A DNA stretch of 64,000 bases, from positions 248,001-312,000 of the forward strand of contig JAOUBJ010000005.1 of the NCBI GenBank assembly GCA_029860345.1, written 5' to 3'. Position 1 is the first letter of the stretch; the number at the start of each line of letters is the position of its first letter. A program made the position numbers and the translations under genes. Shown here one piece after another: positions 7,992 through 18,900 of this stretch. The DNA comes from Candidatus Zixiibacteriota bacterium. Its GTDB lineage: Bacteria > Zixibacteria > MSB-5A5 > GN15 > FEB-12. The notes under the pieces were generated by a model. That model made no database searches and had not been told where the DNA came from. It saw only the letters and a list, made by a program, of their open reading frames with translations.

Positions 7992-10556
7992 CTAATCTAC
8001 GAACCTCACAATGACACAACGGTCTCTTCCTTCACCCCGCGGGGGATCCATGAAACCGATGCCTTTGACTCCTGCGATCTGATCTTCCGGGACCCCCATC
8101 TGTTTCAGGTAGTCCGCGACACTCTCTGCTCGGTCATGGGCCAATTGGTACTTATCACCACCCTCGTACTTACAGTAGATCTTATCTACATAGCCGGAAA
8201 GGCACACAGCTTCCCCCGGGTACTTCTTCAGCCTATTGACTACCGTAGTGTCAAGGTAGCGCTCTTGGTCAGTTGAAAGCACAACACTACAAGTGTCAAA
8301 GTACTCAACGATTACATCGTCAGATTCAAAAGGGTAACTATCGAAAACATCTTCCATTTTGACATGGTTGGAGAAATAGTAATCACCGAGTGGTTCGGAT
8401 TTTGTCGAAGTGTCCGGCGTTACGGGTGACAGTTCAAATCCGCATCTGTCTGTCAGACTTGCCAGAGCTTTCCTGTCCTGATCCTTGCCGATCATAATCG
8501 TCACACCCAGACTTGAGGTTTCGCGGTAATCGACCAACTTAGCCAGTGTGTTCTCCCGGTACCTGACATACCCAACCCGGTATTTGCCACTTTCCAATGG
8601 GTAAAGACCCTTCTTTTTAGCTTCTTCGCTTATAACTCTCAATATCTCAGTTTCGACACTTTTTCCATGGATGTAACCCAACAGAGTATCCTTATCCAGC
8701 CAGTTCATGGGCTGTACGTATTCATTGTATCTACCCATGTATGGCTGACCGGCGGGACCGATTGATCGGCCGAGTGGGCCAAGCTCACGAAACTCCGGCT
8801 GTCGTGATAGAGTACTATCCCATCGGTATCCGAAGTATTGGCAACTATCCAGATCGACAAAATGAAACAGAGTATTACTACTGTCCAGATTCTTGACAAT
8901 TGTGTTGCGGTTATCGAAGAGCACAGCGATGAATACACTATCTCGTGCCGAGCCGCCTCTATTCAGCAGTCCGGCTTTGGTGTTAAGCGGGTCCACGTCC
9001 AACCCAAAGTCGAGGTTAATCTTGAAGAACTTGAGGTCCGTGATGTCGCCGACTTTGCTAAGTGGCGGCGGGCACGTATCCAAATACACCGTGTCAGTTG
9101 GCGGGGTGACGCAAGGGGGGTGCCACGAATTGTAGTCGATACAGCTATCCACTACAGAACGTGGCACTTCTGTATCTAAGCCCTCCTCCAAGCCGTACAC
9201 GCGCACCTCTCCGTCGCGCTTTGGCAGATCATCGTCAGTGAGTCGTTCGAAATTCTCGCTGTCAACGGCGTTCGTGCCCCAAGCGCCGGCTCGGGTCACG
9301 ATCGCTCCGCGCGCGGTCAAATGCTCCTTGACTCCCCCGATGGAAACCACGACTCCAACCCGACCCATCCAGTCCTTGAGACCATATTCGTTTTGGATGT
9401 CACTCTGCCAAAAAGTCGGGCCGAAATTGGCATCGAGGGCCACATGTCTTCCCTTACCGACATACAACCTCGACCCATAGTAGACTGATAAACCGCTGCT
9501 GGTGTTGGTTCCCCCGGTCAGCCACTCCTGCTGAAAGCCAACATACGGGTTCAAAACAGACTGTCTGACATCACCGAACAGCCGGAGTTCGGCGCCCACT
9601 CCGATGACGTTGTCATAAGATTCAGTACCCAGCTCTCGACCGTACTCCACGACAGGCGCAAGCGAGACCCCTTTTTTCAGTCTCAGAGGTAGAAGCAGTT
9701 TGCAGCCCAGGGTGTTCAGAGACACGTTTCCAACCAACCCAACCTCAAAGGTTCGCGGCATGGGACTAGCGACAGCCGTCCAATCTACCAGGCTGTGAAC
9801 GTTCAGCCCGGCACCGATGAACCCACCAGGCGGCGAATTATTCCTGAACCCTCCTCGCCAACCTGCTATTCCCAGTTTCAGGTCAAGACTGAGCATATCT
9901 TTGACCAGGAACATCCGGTTCCCCCCGTAAAGATAAAAGCCGTGACCGTCGTCTCCCTGTTCGGGATTGACATAAACAGCAGTGAAGCCAGCCAACAGGT
10001 TAAACAAGTTGCTCTTCGTCGTATCTTTCTTGTCGCGCAAAAGCTCGAGGGTGACGCCGAAGTTAGATGCAGCTTCGACATCCAAATCCACGATCTTGGA
10101 AGTTCCAAAACCGACGAACAGCTTTGCATACAATTCCAGATTCCCGGCTGAATCAAAATCATGAGACCATACCTTGAAGGACCCATTCATAGTATTCAAG
10201 GGATAGTGATACTCAGCACCAAAGTTCCATCTGGCAGTTTTCTGCTTCACTAAATCCCGCTTGGTCTTATATATGCCCAGAGGAGCCAGGCGATAGCCGC
10301 GGCCAACTGTGTCGTACTCTTGATTCAATTCCAGAAGTCTTCGGTCGAACCAATCATGTAGGTCCTTGGCTGTAGCCTCATTCTCGGTCGCGCCTCGTAC
10401 TGTATCACCCTGAGCCTTTAGATACCCAATCAGGGAACCATAACTCAGTGTATCCAAACTAATGGAATCTGACGTCGCATCTTCCGCCTGCACATTCAGG
10501 ATGTAGCCCATATACACAGACATGAGTAACACCAATGACAATACTAGCCTTTTCAT
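7992..10556 (-). CDS. large outer-membrane protein with C-terminal OmpA peptidoglycan-binding domain
   Basis: An 854-residue protein with a signal peptide (MKRLVLSLVLLMSVYMGYIL..., cleavage near VQAED). Residues about 110-420 alternate polar and aromatic residues in strands with Gly-rich turns (FGAEYHYPLN, LYAKLFVGFGTSK, GVGAELRLFG, LYVGKGRHVALDANFGPTFW), typical of a beta-barrel. A middle beta-sandwich-like region follows a Thr/Pro-rich linker. The last about 105 residues form an OmpA domain, with SVVLSTDQERYLDTTVVNRL, LSGYVDK and LAHDRAESVADYLKQMGV matching the fold and its peptidoglycan-contacting Asp/Arg. Likely role: tethering the outer membrane to the wall. A terminator follows directly. 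Confidence 0.85.
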   Translation of the reverse strand: MKRLVLSLVLLMSVYMGYILNVQAEDATSDSISLDTLSYGSLIGYLKAQGDTVRGATENEATAKDLHDWFDRRLLELNQEYDTVGRGYRLAPLGIYKTKRDLVKQKTARWNFGAEYHYPLNTMNGSFKVWSHDFDSAGNLELYAKLFVGFGTSKIVDLDVEAASNFGVTLELLRDKKDTTKSNLFNLLAGFTAVYVNPEQGDDGHGFYLYGGNRMFLVKDMLSLDLKLGIAGWRGGFRNNSPPGGFIGAGLNVHSLVDWTAVASPMPRTFEVGLVGNVSLNTLGCKLLLPLRLKKGVSLAPVVEYGRELGTESYDNVIGVGAELRLFGDVRQSVLNPYVGFQQEWLTGGTNTSSGLSVYYGSRLYVGKGRHVALDANFGPTFWQSDIQNEYGLKDWMGRVGVVVSIGGVKEHLTARGAIVTRAGAWGTNAVDSENFERLTDDDLPKRDGEVRVYGLEEGLDTEVPRSVVDSCIDYNSWHPPCVTPPTDTVYLDTCPPPLSKVGDITDLKFFKINLDFGLDVDPLNTKAGLLNRGGSARDSVFIAVLFDNRNTIVKNLDSSNTLFHFVDLDSCQYFGYRWDSTLSRQPEFRELGPLGRSIGPAGQPYMGRYNEYVQPMNWLDKDTLLGYIHGKSVETEILRVISEEAKKKGLYPLESGKYRVGYVRYRENTLAKLVDYRETSSLGVTIMIGKDQDRKALASLTDRCGFELSPVTPDTSTKSEPLGDYYFSNHVKMEDVFDSYPFESDDVIVEYFDTCSVVLSTDQERYLDTTVVNRLKKYPGEAVCLSGYVDKIYCKYEGGDKYQLAHDRAESVADYLKQMGVPEDQIAGVKGIGFMDPPRGEGRDRCVIVRFVD

Positions 10557-10909
10557 CTGGATGATTCCTCCATTCAGCCCTGCGCCGGGATATAACCTCC
10601 GGAGATCATGGAGCTTATAGTCCTGCCTTGACTGAGCACAATAGTTAAACGACTCCTAAGTTTCCTAACCACAAATCTTGGCATTAAGCTCTTGAATGCC
10701 TAATATGCTACATTCTGAGCTTCCTGTCAAGAGCTGGATGAAATTGGTTTTCATTTAGCCGTCTCGCTTATTCACAACCGATAGTCAGCTGAGACCGTTC
10801 TGTCGTCCGAACGTTGGGAGTTTTCTTGATGACATGTTGCTGACCGGTCCCCAGTGTAGGTTTTGCTTACCCCCTTGCAATCCGAACCCAAGTTGTGTAG
10901 TTTGGGCCC
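10557..10909. other. divergent promoter region between the OmpA gene and the dipeptidase gene
   Basis: A 353-bp non-coding stretch between two divergent genes, so it must hold both promoters. It is locally AT-rich around 10640-10760. I could not pick a confident -35/-10 pair. The plus-strand gene has no strong ribosome-binding site (TTTGGGCCC just before the ATG). Confidence 0.5.
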
Positions 10910-12085
10910 ATGAAAAAACACATCTATTGTCTAATCCTGGCTATCGCGCTGCTCGGCTGCGCTCCGATCGAACGCGATTACCTGGCGCTGCACCGAAAGG
11001 CTCTGGTCGCCGACATGCACTCGGACACGGTGCTGCGCATGAAGAACGGCACCGATATCAGCCTACGTGGCGATGAAGGCCACATGGATATCCCTCGACT
11101 GCAGGAGGGTGGAGTCGACCTGCAGGTTTTCGCCTGCTGGATCAACACCGATACCGAGCGGGACTCCTGCCGACCGAAAATCGATCTGCTGATCGACACC
11201 CTTGAAGCCGCCGCCGACCGTCACTCCGAGGCCATGGCTATCTGCCGCACCGCGGGCGATGCGGAATCGGCAATCGCCTCAGGTAAAATCGCCGCCGTAC
11301 TCGGCATCGAAAACGGCGTGGCCATTGCCGGTGACCTGGACAATATTAAACACTACTACGAACGGGGTGTGCGCTACATGACCCTCACCCACACGGCGTC
11401 AAGCGAATGGGTGACATCTTCAGCCGACACGGCGCCCGCTTTTGATGGTCTGACCGATTTCGGGCGCGATGTTGTCCGCACGATGAACGAACTGGGGATG
11501 ATCGTCGATATCTCGCACGCGTCGGTTGAGGCGGTGGAGCAAGTGTTGAAAGTTGCGACGGCCCCGCTGATTGCCTCGCACTCCGGTGTTCACGCTATCT
11601 ATGAACACGACCGCAACCTGACCGACGAGCAGATCAAAGCGGTCGCGGCCAACGGCGGTGTCATCGGAGTCATCTTCTACAACGGATACATATCTACCGA
11701 ATTCGCCGACCTCGCCGACTCACTGTGGGGTTTACACCGCGCTGAGTTCGATTCGCTGAAGGCGCTTTACGCCGACAACGACAGCCTCTACCGGGTGGCC
11801 CGCAAACCGCTGAGAGACTCTATCTACGCACAGCTTGAAGGGATTGTCGATGTCGGCACCGTGGTCGACCATATCGATTACATCGTCAAGCTGGTTGGCC
11901 CGGACTATGTCGGCCTCGGATCGGACTATGACGGTGTGCCGAGTATGCCCAGTGGATTGGATGACTGTTCAATGATGCCGAACCTCACGAAAGAGCTGAT
12001 CGTGCGGGGGTACAGCGATGAGGACATTGGTAAGATACTCGGCGGCAATTTCATGCGTGTCTTTAAGCAGGTGTGTGGTGGTTGA
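10910..12085 (+). CDS. membrane dipeptidase (peptidase family M19), lipoprotein
   Basis: A 391-residue zinc dipeptidase of the renal dipeptidase family, which hydrolyses dipeptides including some with D-residues. The signal peptide ends at the lipobox LLGC (Cys17), so it is anchored in the membrane facing the periplasm. Metal ligands are visible: His37 and Asp39 (DMHSDT), Glu134 (LGIENG), His203 (IVDISHAS) and His224 (IASHSG). GLGSDYDGV near the C-terminus carries the conserved Asp of the family. Length is normal. It is transcribed alone, divergent from the OmpA gene. Confidence 0.93.
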   Translation: MKKHIYCLILAIALLGCAPIERDYLALHRKALVADMHSDTVLRMKNGTDISLRGDEGHMDIPRLQEGGVDLQVFACWINTDTERDSCRPKIDLLIDTLEAAADRHSEAMAICRTAGDAESAIASGKIAAVLGIENGVAIAGDLDNIKHYYERGVRYMTLTHTASSEWVTSSADTAPAFDGLTDFGRDVVRTMNELGMIVDISHASVEAVEQVLKVATAPLIASHSGVHAIYEHDRNLTDEQIKAVAANGGVIGVIFYNGYISTEFADLADSLWGLHRAEFDSLKALYADNDSLYRVARKPLRDSIYAQLEGIVDVGTVVDHIDYIVKLVGPDYVGLGSDYDGVPSMPSGLDDCSMMPNLTKELIVRGYSDEDIGKILGGNFMRVFKQVCGG

Positions 12086-12410
12086 CTGCCGAGTTGGCTT
12101 CTATTGCCCGGCCCAAAACTGAACGACTGGTGAGTTGACATATCGACGCGTTGAGGGGCGGCCTTATGTCGCCCCGGGTAATATGTCACCCTTCGTCTGC
12201 GCTCAGGAAGACCCAGCCGCCGGAGACAAGCCCCGCCGCTGCCCGAGAGTGAAGCCATACCTGAACCAGTACCAAAGCGGCGTCTGAACCAGACTGGCAG
12301 GAGGTTGATCAATGCAACCTATCGTGTACTGGGCACAGGGGAATAGGCGATTTGCTCTCACGGGACAAGGTCTTAGACGAACAGCCCCGGCGGGAGTGAC
12401 GGATTGGCGA

Positions 12411-12433
12411 GTCAGGAGCACAGGGCTCCTGAC
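12411..12433. repeat. intergenic palindrome GTCAGGAGC / GCTCCTGAC
   Basis: A perfect nine-base inverted repeat (12411-12419 with 12425-12433, loop ACAGG), followed by CTAC. The same GTCAGGAG...CTCCTGAC core forms the terminator at 7934-7964, and a decayed version lies at 39831-39866. It is likely a small dispersed palindromic element of this genome rather than a terminator, since no T-run follows. Confidence 0.6.
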
Positions 12434-12526
12434 CTACTGCTTATCGTTTCAAGTTGTTGTACAATTCGATTACCCCCTAACCGATGTTTAACCCGGCCGG
12501 TTCCGCATAATGAATGACTCAGGAGA

Positions 12527-12545
12527 ATCCCGCCTTGCGCGGGAT
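12527..12545. repeat. short intergenic hairpin ATCCCGC / GCGGGAT
   Basis: A perfect seven-base stem (12527-12533 and 12539-12545) with loop CTTGC, 60 bases past the stop of the minus-strand dehydrogenase gene. No T-run follows on either strand, so a terminator role is doubtful. Confidence 0.45.
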
Positions 12546-12606
12546 GTCAGGACCCGCTCCACTTTTGGACTTGAGGCTGTGAGACGGACCTGCAGATAAC
12601 CGTACA

Positions 12607-13605
12607 TCAATCCTGATCTGTATCGACCACTATCACTGCCGCACCGGTGAGTTGTCCCCGGCGCAGATCGTCCAGCGCCTCGTTGGCCTGATCCAGTCGA
12701 TAGGGATGCACCTTGGTGTGGATAGGTATCTCCGGCGCCAGAGAGAGGAATTCCTCACCGTCGCGTCGGGTCAGGTTGGCCACCGACCGTAGCTGCCGCT
12801 CTCCCCATAGCAGCGAATATGGAAAGGAAGGAATGTCGCTCATGTGGATTCCGGCACAGACCACAACGCCTCCTTTGCGTACCGCCTTCAGAGCTGTCGG
12901 CACCAGATGACCGACCGGCGCAAAAATAACGGCAGCATCCAACATCACCGGCGGCTCCTCTTCAGAATCTCCAGCCCAGATTGCTCCCAATTCACGGGCG
13001 AACGATTGCGACTCCAAGTCGCCCGAGCGGGTGAAGGCATACACTTCTCGTTTCTGATAACATGCCACTTGAGTCAGAATGTGCGCTGCGGCGCCAAAAC
13101 CGTAAAAACCCAGACGCCTGGCCTCACCTGTCATGCGCAAGGATCGGTATCCAATCAGACCGGCGCACAATAGCGGTGCTGCCTGAACGTCGCCGTAATC
13201 TGAAGGTATCTCAAAACAGAAACGCTGATCGGCAAGGCAAAATTCGGCAAAGCCACCGTCCACTTGATAGCCGGTATAACGGGAATCATCGCACAGGTTT
13301 TCCCGTTCGTTTTTGCAGTGGTCACAACATTGACAACTTCCCCCCAGCCAGGGAACACCAACTCTGTCGCCCACCCTGAATCGATCCACCTTGGCCCCAG
13401 TCGCTGCTACTCGACCAACGATCTGATGACCCGGGATCAGGGGCAACTTCGGCTGCGTCAAATCACCGTCGACCACATGAAGATCAGTGCGGCATACACC
13501 GCAGGCGTGCACCTTGATTAACAACTGTTCACCTGAAGCCGTCGGCAGCGGCATATCCAGCAGTTGCAGGGGAGTGCATCGTTGATTGAGAACCATGGCG
13601 CGCAT
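12607..13605 (-). CDS. zinc-dependent alcohol dehydrogenase (adh_fam_2 type)
   Basis: I start at ATG 13605 (332 residues, MRAMVLNQRC), since AAAGGTG lies eight bases upstream and the family starts MRA. It is a medium-chain dehydrogenase/reductase. Catalytic zinc ligands Cys38 and His60 are present (ACGVCRTDLH, PGHQ; the usual GHE Glu is Gln61). Structural zinc ligands are Cys91, Cys94, Cys97 and Cys105. Ligand spacing, LLCAGLIGYRSLR, GFYGFGAAAH and AVIFAPVGHLVP fit the adh_fam_2 subgroup (TIGR02822). The nucleotide-binding motif is GFYGFGAAAH rather than the common GxGGxG. Substrate unknown; probably alcohol/aldehyde interconversion in the cytoplasm. Confidence 0.9.
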   Translation of the reverse strand: MRAMVLNQRCTPLQLLDMPLPTASGEQLLIKVHACGVCRTDLHVVDGDLTQPKLPLIPGHQIVGRVAATGAKVDRFRVGDRVGVPWLGGSCQCCDHCKNERENLCDDSRYTGYQVDGGFAEFCLADQRFCFEIPSDYGDVQAAPLLCAGLIGYRSLRMTGEARRLGFYGFGAAAHILTQVACYQKREVYAFTRSGDLESQSFARELGAIWAGDSEEEPPVMLDAAVIFAPVGHLVPTALKAVRKGGVVVCAGIHMSDIPSFPYSLLWGERQLRSVANLTRRDGEEFLSLAPEIPIHTKVHPYRLDQANEALDDLRRGQLTGAAVIVVDTDQD

Positions 13606-13916
13606 CACTGAACACCTTTCACAAAGAGCCAACAAATCCGTTAACGTATCGGATCGCCTTATCACAAGATGTAACCAGACAGTTATAAGCTGGCAAGAAA
13701 TATCTTGACCGAAAGACTCCTTTGGTTCAGATTGTAGATGCAGGGACGATTGTTGAGAGATGACAAGATACGATTATGCCGTGTCCGGCTGGTGCCTGAA
13801 CCATTCAATCTTGTGTCCACGACCGGCAGTGTCCAAATTGATGGCATATTGATCGGGTCGTTATTATACGGCTGTCTCGACTTCGCAAAGGTCGACCCAA
13901 GAGAGGGAGATTTTGA
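13606..13916. other. divergent promoter region
   Basis: 311 bp between the minus-strand dehydrogenase and the plus-strand two-gene surface operon. Only a short plus-strand reading (13738-13920) is present and it lacks coding character. Promoters for both directions should lie here; GAGGGAG at about 13902-13908 is the ribosome-binding site of the next gene. Confidence 0.5.
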
Positions 13917-15932
13917 ATGAGAACCGATCGGGATTCAGTGGGATTTGATTTGCCCATGAACACGAACAAAGTCAGAGGAACCGGGGCGTTGTACACAAGT
14001 ATCTTCGCGATTCTCGTCGCGCTTTTGGCTGGCGGTGGCACGCTGGCGGCCTCCGATACTCAACTTCAGCAGAGCTTCGATGAGGCCACCCGTCAAGTCA
14101 ACCGCTCTCGCGGATTGACCCTGGCTATCTTGAAACAGATCAAACAACTCGATGCTGCTTGTCGGTCAGGCGATGGATCACCCATATTGAGCCGCACAGC
14201 GGACGCACGCAATCTTATGGCTCGTATCAAACCCTTGGTCGACGGCTTTCATGCCAATGCCGATGAGGCCGAGTCGATGTTGAATGATCTGAATTCTGAG
14301 CTCAGTCAACAGGCAGGCTCTTCGGACTTGGTCGCCGACCTCAGGAACGAGTTGGCCACCATGACCAGCGACTTGGAGAAATACCGGGGACACGTCGGCA
14401 AGTATTGGAACCGATCTATCGACGACTTCGGTCCACCGACCGAGCCTCTCAAACCTACCGCAAGCGTACCGGGTGATCCAGCTGCTCAGATTCACGGCGA
14501 GCTGTCACTGGGGTTGGGGGGCTCAAAGCACACCAGACCAAACGCCGGGCCCGGTATCGATGCCTCTTCAACCGATCTCAGCCTCAGTCTTATGGGACGT
14601 TACACGCCCGGAGCGGCTACCGGTATCGATGCACACTTGAGTCATAAGAAAACCACCATGCGTCGCGAGATCGGCCAGACCAATCTTGGCGCCACCCTGA
14701 CTCACCACCTATCCTCGCAGGTTTCGTTGTCCGGCGGTTTTGATCTGTTCAAATACGATGACAAAAAGTTCGATGTGTTCGACTACAGCCAGACCGGCCT
14801 GTTCGCTCAGGTGGCGGCGCAGACCTCCGGGCACAAGTCCAGCATAGTCTTCCGGCGGGATTCGCGAGGTTACTCGAAAAACAGTGCCGCCGATTACAAC
14901 ACCCTCTCATTCACCGCCGTCGATTTGATGTCGATTGGTGTCGGTCAACTCAAAATGCAATTGCACTACCTGAAGAAGTCGAACGATATCAAAATCTCCG
15001 ATCATACCGAAATGAATCCACGCGTCGTGTATACTTTTTCACCCGGCGGATCGCAGATCGGCGTGAGTTACCAACAGTTCAAAATGCCGAACGCCAATGA
15101 TTCGCCGATGGAAAACAATCGGCTCAAGCTGCATCTTTACTCCGAACGGCGCAGCGCCACCGGCAGCAGGCGTTGGGGGCCTGAAGTACAGATGTACAAG
15201 TATCCCAACCTCGACGATGCCGACAAGACCGATTTCAAATTGAAATACAACTCGACCTCGCGCGGCAAGAAAATGCTCCTGACTCAATTGAGTCTGGTCT
15301 ACCGGATGCACCAGGACACGCTCCGGTTCGATTTTGCCCAGGCCAAGTATCGCCGCAACTCACGTCCTGTCGGGTCCGGGTTTTATCAGCGACTCAGCCT
15401 GGCCGCACGATACTACATCGAAGCCTCGGACAAGGATGACTCGCTTAGGTTCTCCAATGTTCATCCGGCTCACACGGTCGATGTCTATTACCACTTCGGC
15501 TGGTCGCGGTCCTCGAAAGGTTTCCTGCGCACCTTGTCGATAGGACCTATCCTGGGCGCCAAGGCGTTCATTGATACCGAGCGGGCCGACGCCTTCGACG
15601 AGGACATTGTTGACGTCGATTTCCTGCTGCGCAATCCGCGAAACACGGCGCGCATCGGCCTGGACATTGCCGCCGGCCTGGCTATCGATCCCGGTGTTAC
15701 AGGTCAGGCGGAACTCCGCTTTGTGCAGTCAGCTTCGTACAATGCCGACCCCATTCGGAGTAACGGTACTCTTGAGTTGAAGCTCAGATTCACATACCCC
15801 GTCAATCGGGAATGGTTCGTCGATGGCTACGGCAATCTGCACTCGACCCGTGCAGATATCGCCTCCCCGTCCGACCTCGACAAATCACAAGTCGGCGTGC
15901 AGGTTCGCTACCTGTTCGATGTTCGTCCATAG
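13917..15932 (+). CDS. exported protein with N-terminal coiled coil and predicted C-terminal beta-barrel
   Basis: 671 residues. The ATG at 13917 follows a GAGGGAG site; an in-frame Met 13 codons later (MNTNKVRGTG) is the alternative. A hydrophobic signal segment spans about residues 24-44. Residues 45-165 are helical with heptad-like spacing (DTQLQQSFDEATRQ, LNDLNSELSQQ, LRNELATMTSDLEKYR). From about residue 190 to the end, alternating strands (HGELSLGLGG, LSLSLMGRYTPG, SQVSLSGGFDLFKYD, LELKLRFTYPV, VGVQVRYLFDVRP) suggest an outer-membrane barrel ending in an aromatic-rich strand. It is 24 bases upstream of the giant repeat protein, which it may help export or anchor. Confidence 0.65.
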   Translation: MRTDRDSVGFDLPMNTNKVRGTGALYTSIFAILVALLAGGGTLAASDTQLQQSFDEATRQVNRSRGLTLAILKQIKQLDAACRSGDGSPILSRTADARNLMARIKPLVDGFHANADEAESMLNDLNSELSQQAGSSDLVADLRNELATMTSDLEKYRGHVGKYWNRSIDDFGPPTEPLKPTASVPGDPAAQIHGELSLGLGGSKHTRPNAGPGIDASSTDLSLSLMGRYTPGAATGIDAHLSHKKTTMRREIGQTNLGATLTHHLSSQVSLSGGFDLFKYDDKKFDVFDYSQTGLFAQVAAQTSGHKSSIVFRRDSRGYSKNSAADYNTLSFTAVDLMSIGVGQLKMQLHYLKKSNDIKISDHTEMNPRVVYTFSPGGSQIGVSYQQFKMPNANDSPMENNRLKLHLYSERRSATGSRRWGPEVQMYKYPNLDDADKTDFKLKYNSTSRGKKMLLTQLSLVYRMHQDTLRFDFAQAKYRRNSRPVGSGFYQRLSLAARYYIEASDKDDSLRFSNVHPAHTVDVYYHFGWSRSSKGFLRTLSIGPILGAKAFIDTERADAFDEDIVDVDFLLRNPRNTARIGLDIAAGLAIDPGVTGQAELRFVQSASYNADPIRSNGTLELKLRFTYPVNREWFVDGYGNLHSTRADIASPSDLDKSQVGVQVRYLFDVRP

Positions 15933-15956
15933 ATGTCTTGCCAGGAGAATTGAAAG

Positions 15957-18900
15957 ATGAAACGCACACCGTTCATGTTTGCTCTGACCGTTTGGATGTT
16001 GTTCGCCTTTGCATTGCCGACAATGGCTATCGACGACGAGTTCAAAGAAGCTATCCAGCAGACCGAGGACGAATGGAAAGCAGTCCGCAAGACCATGCAG
16101 GAAGGCAAGGGGAAGTTCGACGACTTCCGGGCCAAGTACAAAGAATACCATGATGCTGTCTTCAGTGATTCACCGGAAAAGGGCATAGAGCTGGCCAAGA
16201 AGCTCTTCAACTTGAGCGATGGACAGACCGCCGCCGCCAACGACAAGGTGAACCAGCTTCGTGAGATGTTCAACGAGCTGGACAAAGCCGGATTGTCGGA
16301 CAAACTCGAAAAAGCATCCGGCTATCTTGACAAAGCCGACAAGTATGCAGGCGAAGCGGAGAACCTGTGGGAATTCACCAAAAAGTTCGATCCCGACCAC
16401 GCCAAGGACAATCCCACTTACGGACTTCGTCTGATCGGCGACCTGCTGAAGGAATCGGCCGGCAAATTGGAAAAGATACCGCTGGTGGGACAGATACTCG
16501 GCAAGTGGGTCAAAGCATACGGTGAGGTAGCGGGCGATTTTGCCAACGCCCTCGACCGACTGGGCAAGAAGATAGACGAATTCCGTGGCGGCTCGCTGTG
16601 CGCCCAGTCCGGCTACCGTCAGGATCAACAAACGGCCTTCAAGGCAGCCGGTGGAACGAACTGTCTGGTATACTTTGCCTCGGGTATCTTTCCAAGGATG
16701 CGCGGCGAGACCTACGAAGGCAACTCAGACTATTTCCTGTATGACCCGGGCACCAAGCGCGGATACCTCGCCTCCAAGGAAGCCGAAACCGTCTACCGCT
16801 GGCACGAACTGCTTCTGGAACGTCGCGCCCTTGATCCCGACTGGTTGGCCAGCCGCGCCAACTCACTCAAGCCGGAGATCGTCAGCGAGGCGCGTAGTTA
16901 TTATACTCTGTTCAACGGCTGGAAAAACAAAACCGATCTCGGTTGGATCATCATCGACAAGCTCGGGTTGTATCAGGACGCCTACTTTTACGGACGGCTC
17001 GATGAGGAAACCTTCGTCGCCAATTACGTCCTGACCGACAAGCATCAGGCTGCGGTTAATGCAATAATCAAAGAGTATGAAAAGTACGTCTTGGTCAGAG
17101 GCACCGTCTACGAAGAAGTCGACAACAACACACGCCGTTCAACGGGTGCCAGGGTGGAGTTCACTTTCGGCGGGAAATCATATTCGGAAACAACCGAAGA
17201 CGACGGCCAGTATGAGTTACTGATGGAAGGCAAGGCCAACGAGGCCATCCACGAAAAAGTGTCCAAAGACAAATTCGACACTATCGAACGAGACGGCCGT
17301 CTTCCTCAGAAGGTCACCAGCGGTCTGGATTACACGCTCGGCCAGGGTGCCCTGTCGGCTGTCATCAAAGGCACGGTGACCATCAATACCGACCCCGATC
17401 AGGCGGCTGTCGCCTGCGATGCAGCCACCGTAACGGCCGCCGCGCCGCAAGCATCCGGCCTCGGTAGCGCCACGACTGCTGCCGACGGATCCTACACGCT
17501 CACGGTGCAGATTGCTCAGGGCGTCGATGTAACCTGCACGGCCACCAAGGACGGCTCGGCCGGGTCGGCAACTGTGAAGATCACAGGCGAGAGCCATGCC
17601 GGTGTTGATATCGTCATCGATGCCACTTCAAGCGACAGCGCTGCCGCCGGGCCGGCCTGGATAATCAACGCCACCGTGCTCGATGACAACGGACAGCCTT
17701 TGCAAAACGCTGTGGTGTCATGTTCTCACAATGTTGCTTCGGCCACCACCGGCGCCGACGGCACGGCCGTTGTCGGACCGATTGAAGTTCCCGAAAACTG
17801 GCAGGAGGAAGCGTTCAGCGTGACACTCACACCCACGGTGGTGGCGCAAGGTGGCATAAAAGTCGGCGGGAGCGCCGCCTCCGTCACCTATGAAGGAGCA
17901 TCGCCCAGCGCCGTTACCCTGAGTATCCCGGTCATTATCCCCACCGCTGTGACGGTCAGCGGTAGAGTCACCGATGCCAACGGGGTTAGTGTCGTTGGCG
18001 CCGTTGCGACCGGTGGAGGTCTGGCCGTCACTGTGGCTGCCGGTGGATCGTTCAGCATCGGACCCTTCATGTTGATCAAAGATTCGTCGATCACCCTCAT
18101 GGCTACGCTCACCGACGGCGCCAATACCTACGGCGGCGCACCCCAGACGGTTGCTTTTGACGGCGCCAACGCCACTATCTCAGGTGTGGTGATAGCACTC
18201 GATATTGAAACCGAAACCGATGTCACAATCTCCGGCTACGTTCACGATCTGGACGGCAAAGGACTGCCCAACACAACCGTTACCGTGCCCTCCGGTGGCT
18301 CCGCCGTCACCGATGGCGCCGGGCATTACACTCTGCCACCTTTTCAACACAAGTTGGGCACACCGGTTACAATCAGCGCGTCGCTTACCGACCACCAGGG
18401 CACACCGGTGGCCGGGACGGCTGTCTGCACACCGCTGGCCGACGCGGCAACGGCGCCGACCATCGTACTTCAAGTGCAGCAGGAAAAAGTGCACGACGTG
18501 ACCATCTCCGGAAGCGTTGTCGACGAACAAGGCACCGGTATCGCAGGCGCGGTGGTCACCAGCGGCAGCGTCTCGACCAGCACCGATGGTTCCGGCAGCT
18601 TTGCATTGCCGCCGGTTGAACTTGCCGCCAACGAATCGGCCGCTGTGAGCGCCACCCACACCGATGGCTCGACCCAACTCTCCGGCGGGCCGGTCACGGT
18701 CACGTTCGACGGCACCACCACGGCTATCGGTGGTGTTGTGATAACCATGAGTGCCGGCACCTCACCGGTCACGGTCACCGGCACGGTCAACTCCTCCGAC
18801 GGCAATCCAATCAGCGGCGCCTCGGTAGCAGGGGGCGGCGCCACGGCTACAACCGACGCCGGAGGTGCTTTCTCGTTGGGACCTATCGACCATGAATTGA

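Larger units (their letters stand above)
12086..12606. other. 521-bp intergenic stretch with palindromes
   Basis: No supported gene. Minus-strand readings here (11926-12312, 12203-12421) either run through the dipeptidase gene or lack any start signal. The stretch contains two hairpins listed separately (12411-12433 and 12527-12545) and probably serves as the 3' region of two convergent genes. Confidence 0.5.

Noticed and set aside
11926-12421. Minus-strand readings of 128 and 72 codons after the dipeptidase gene
   Set aside because: The first runs antisense through the end of a well-supported gene; both lack start signals.
12527-12545. Hairpin as terminator of the alcohol dehydrogenase gene
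   Set aside because: The stem is only seven bases and no T-run follows on the minus strand.
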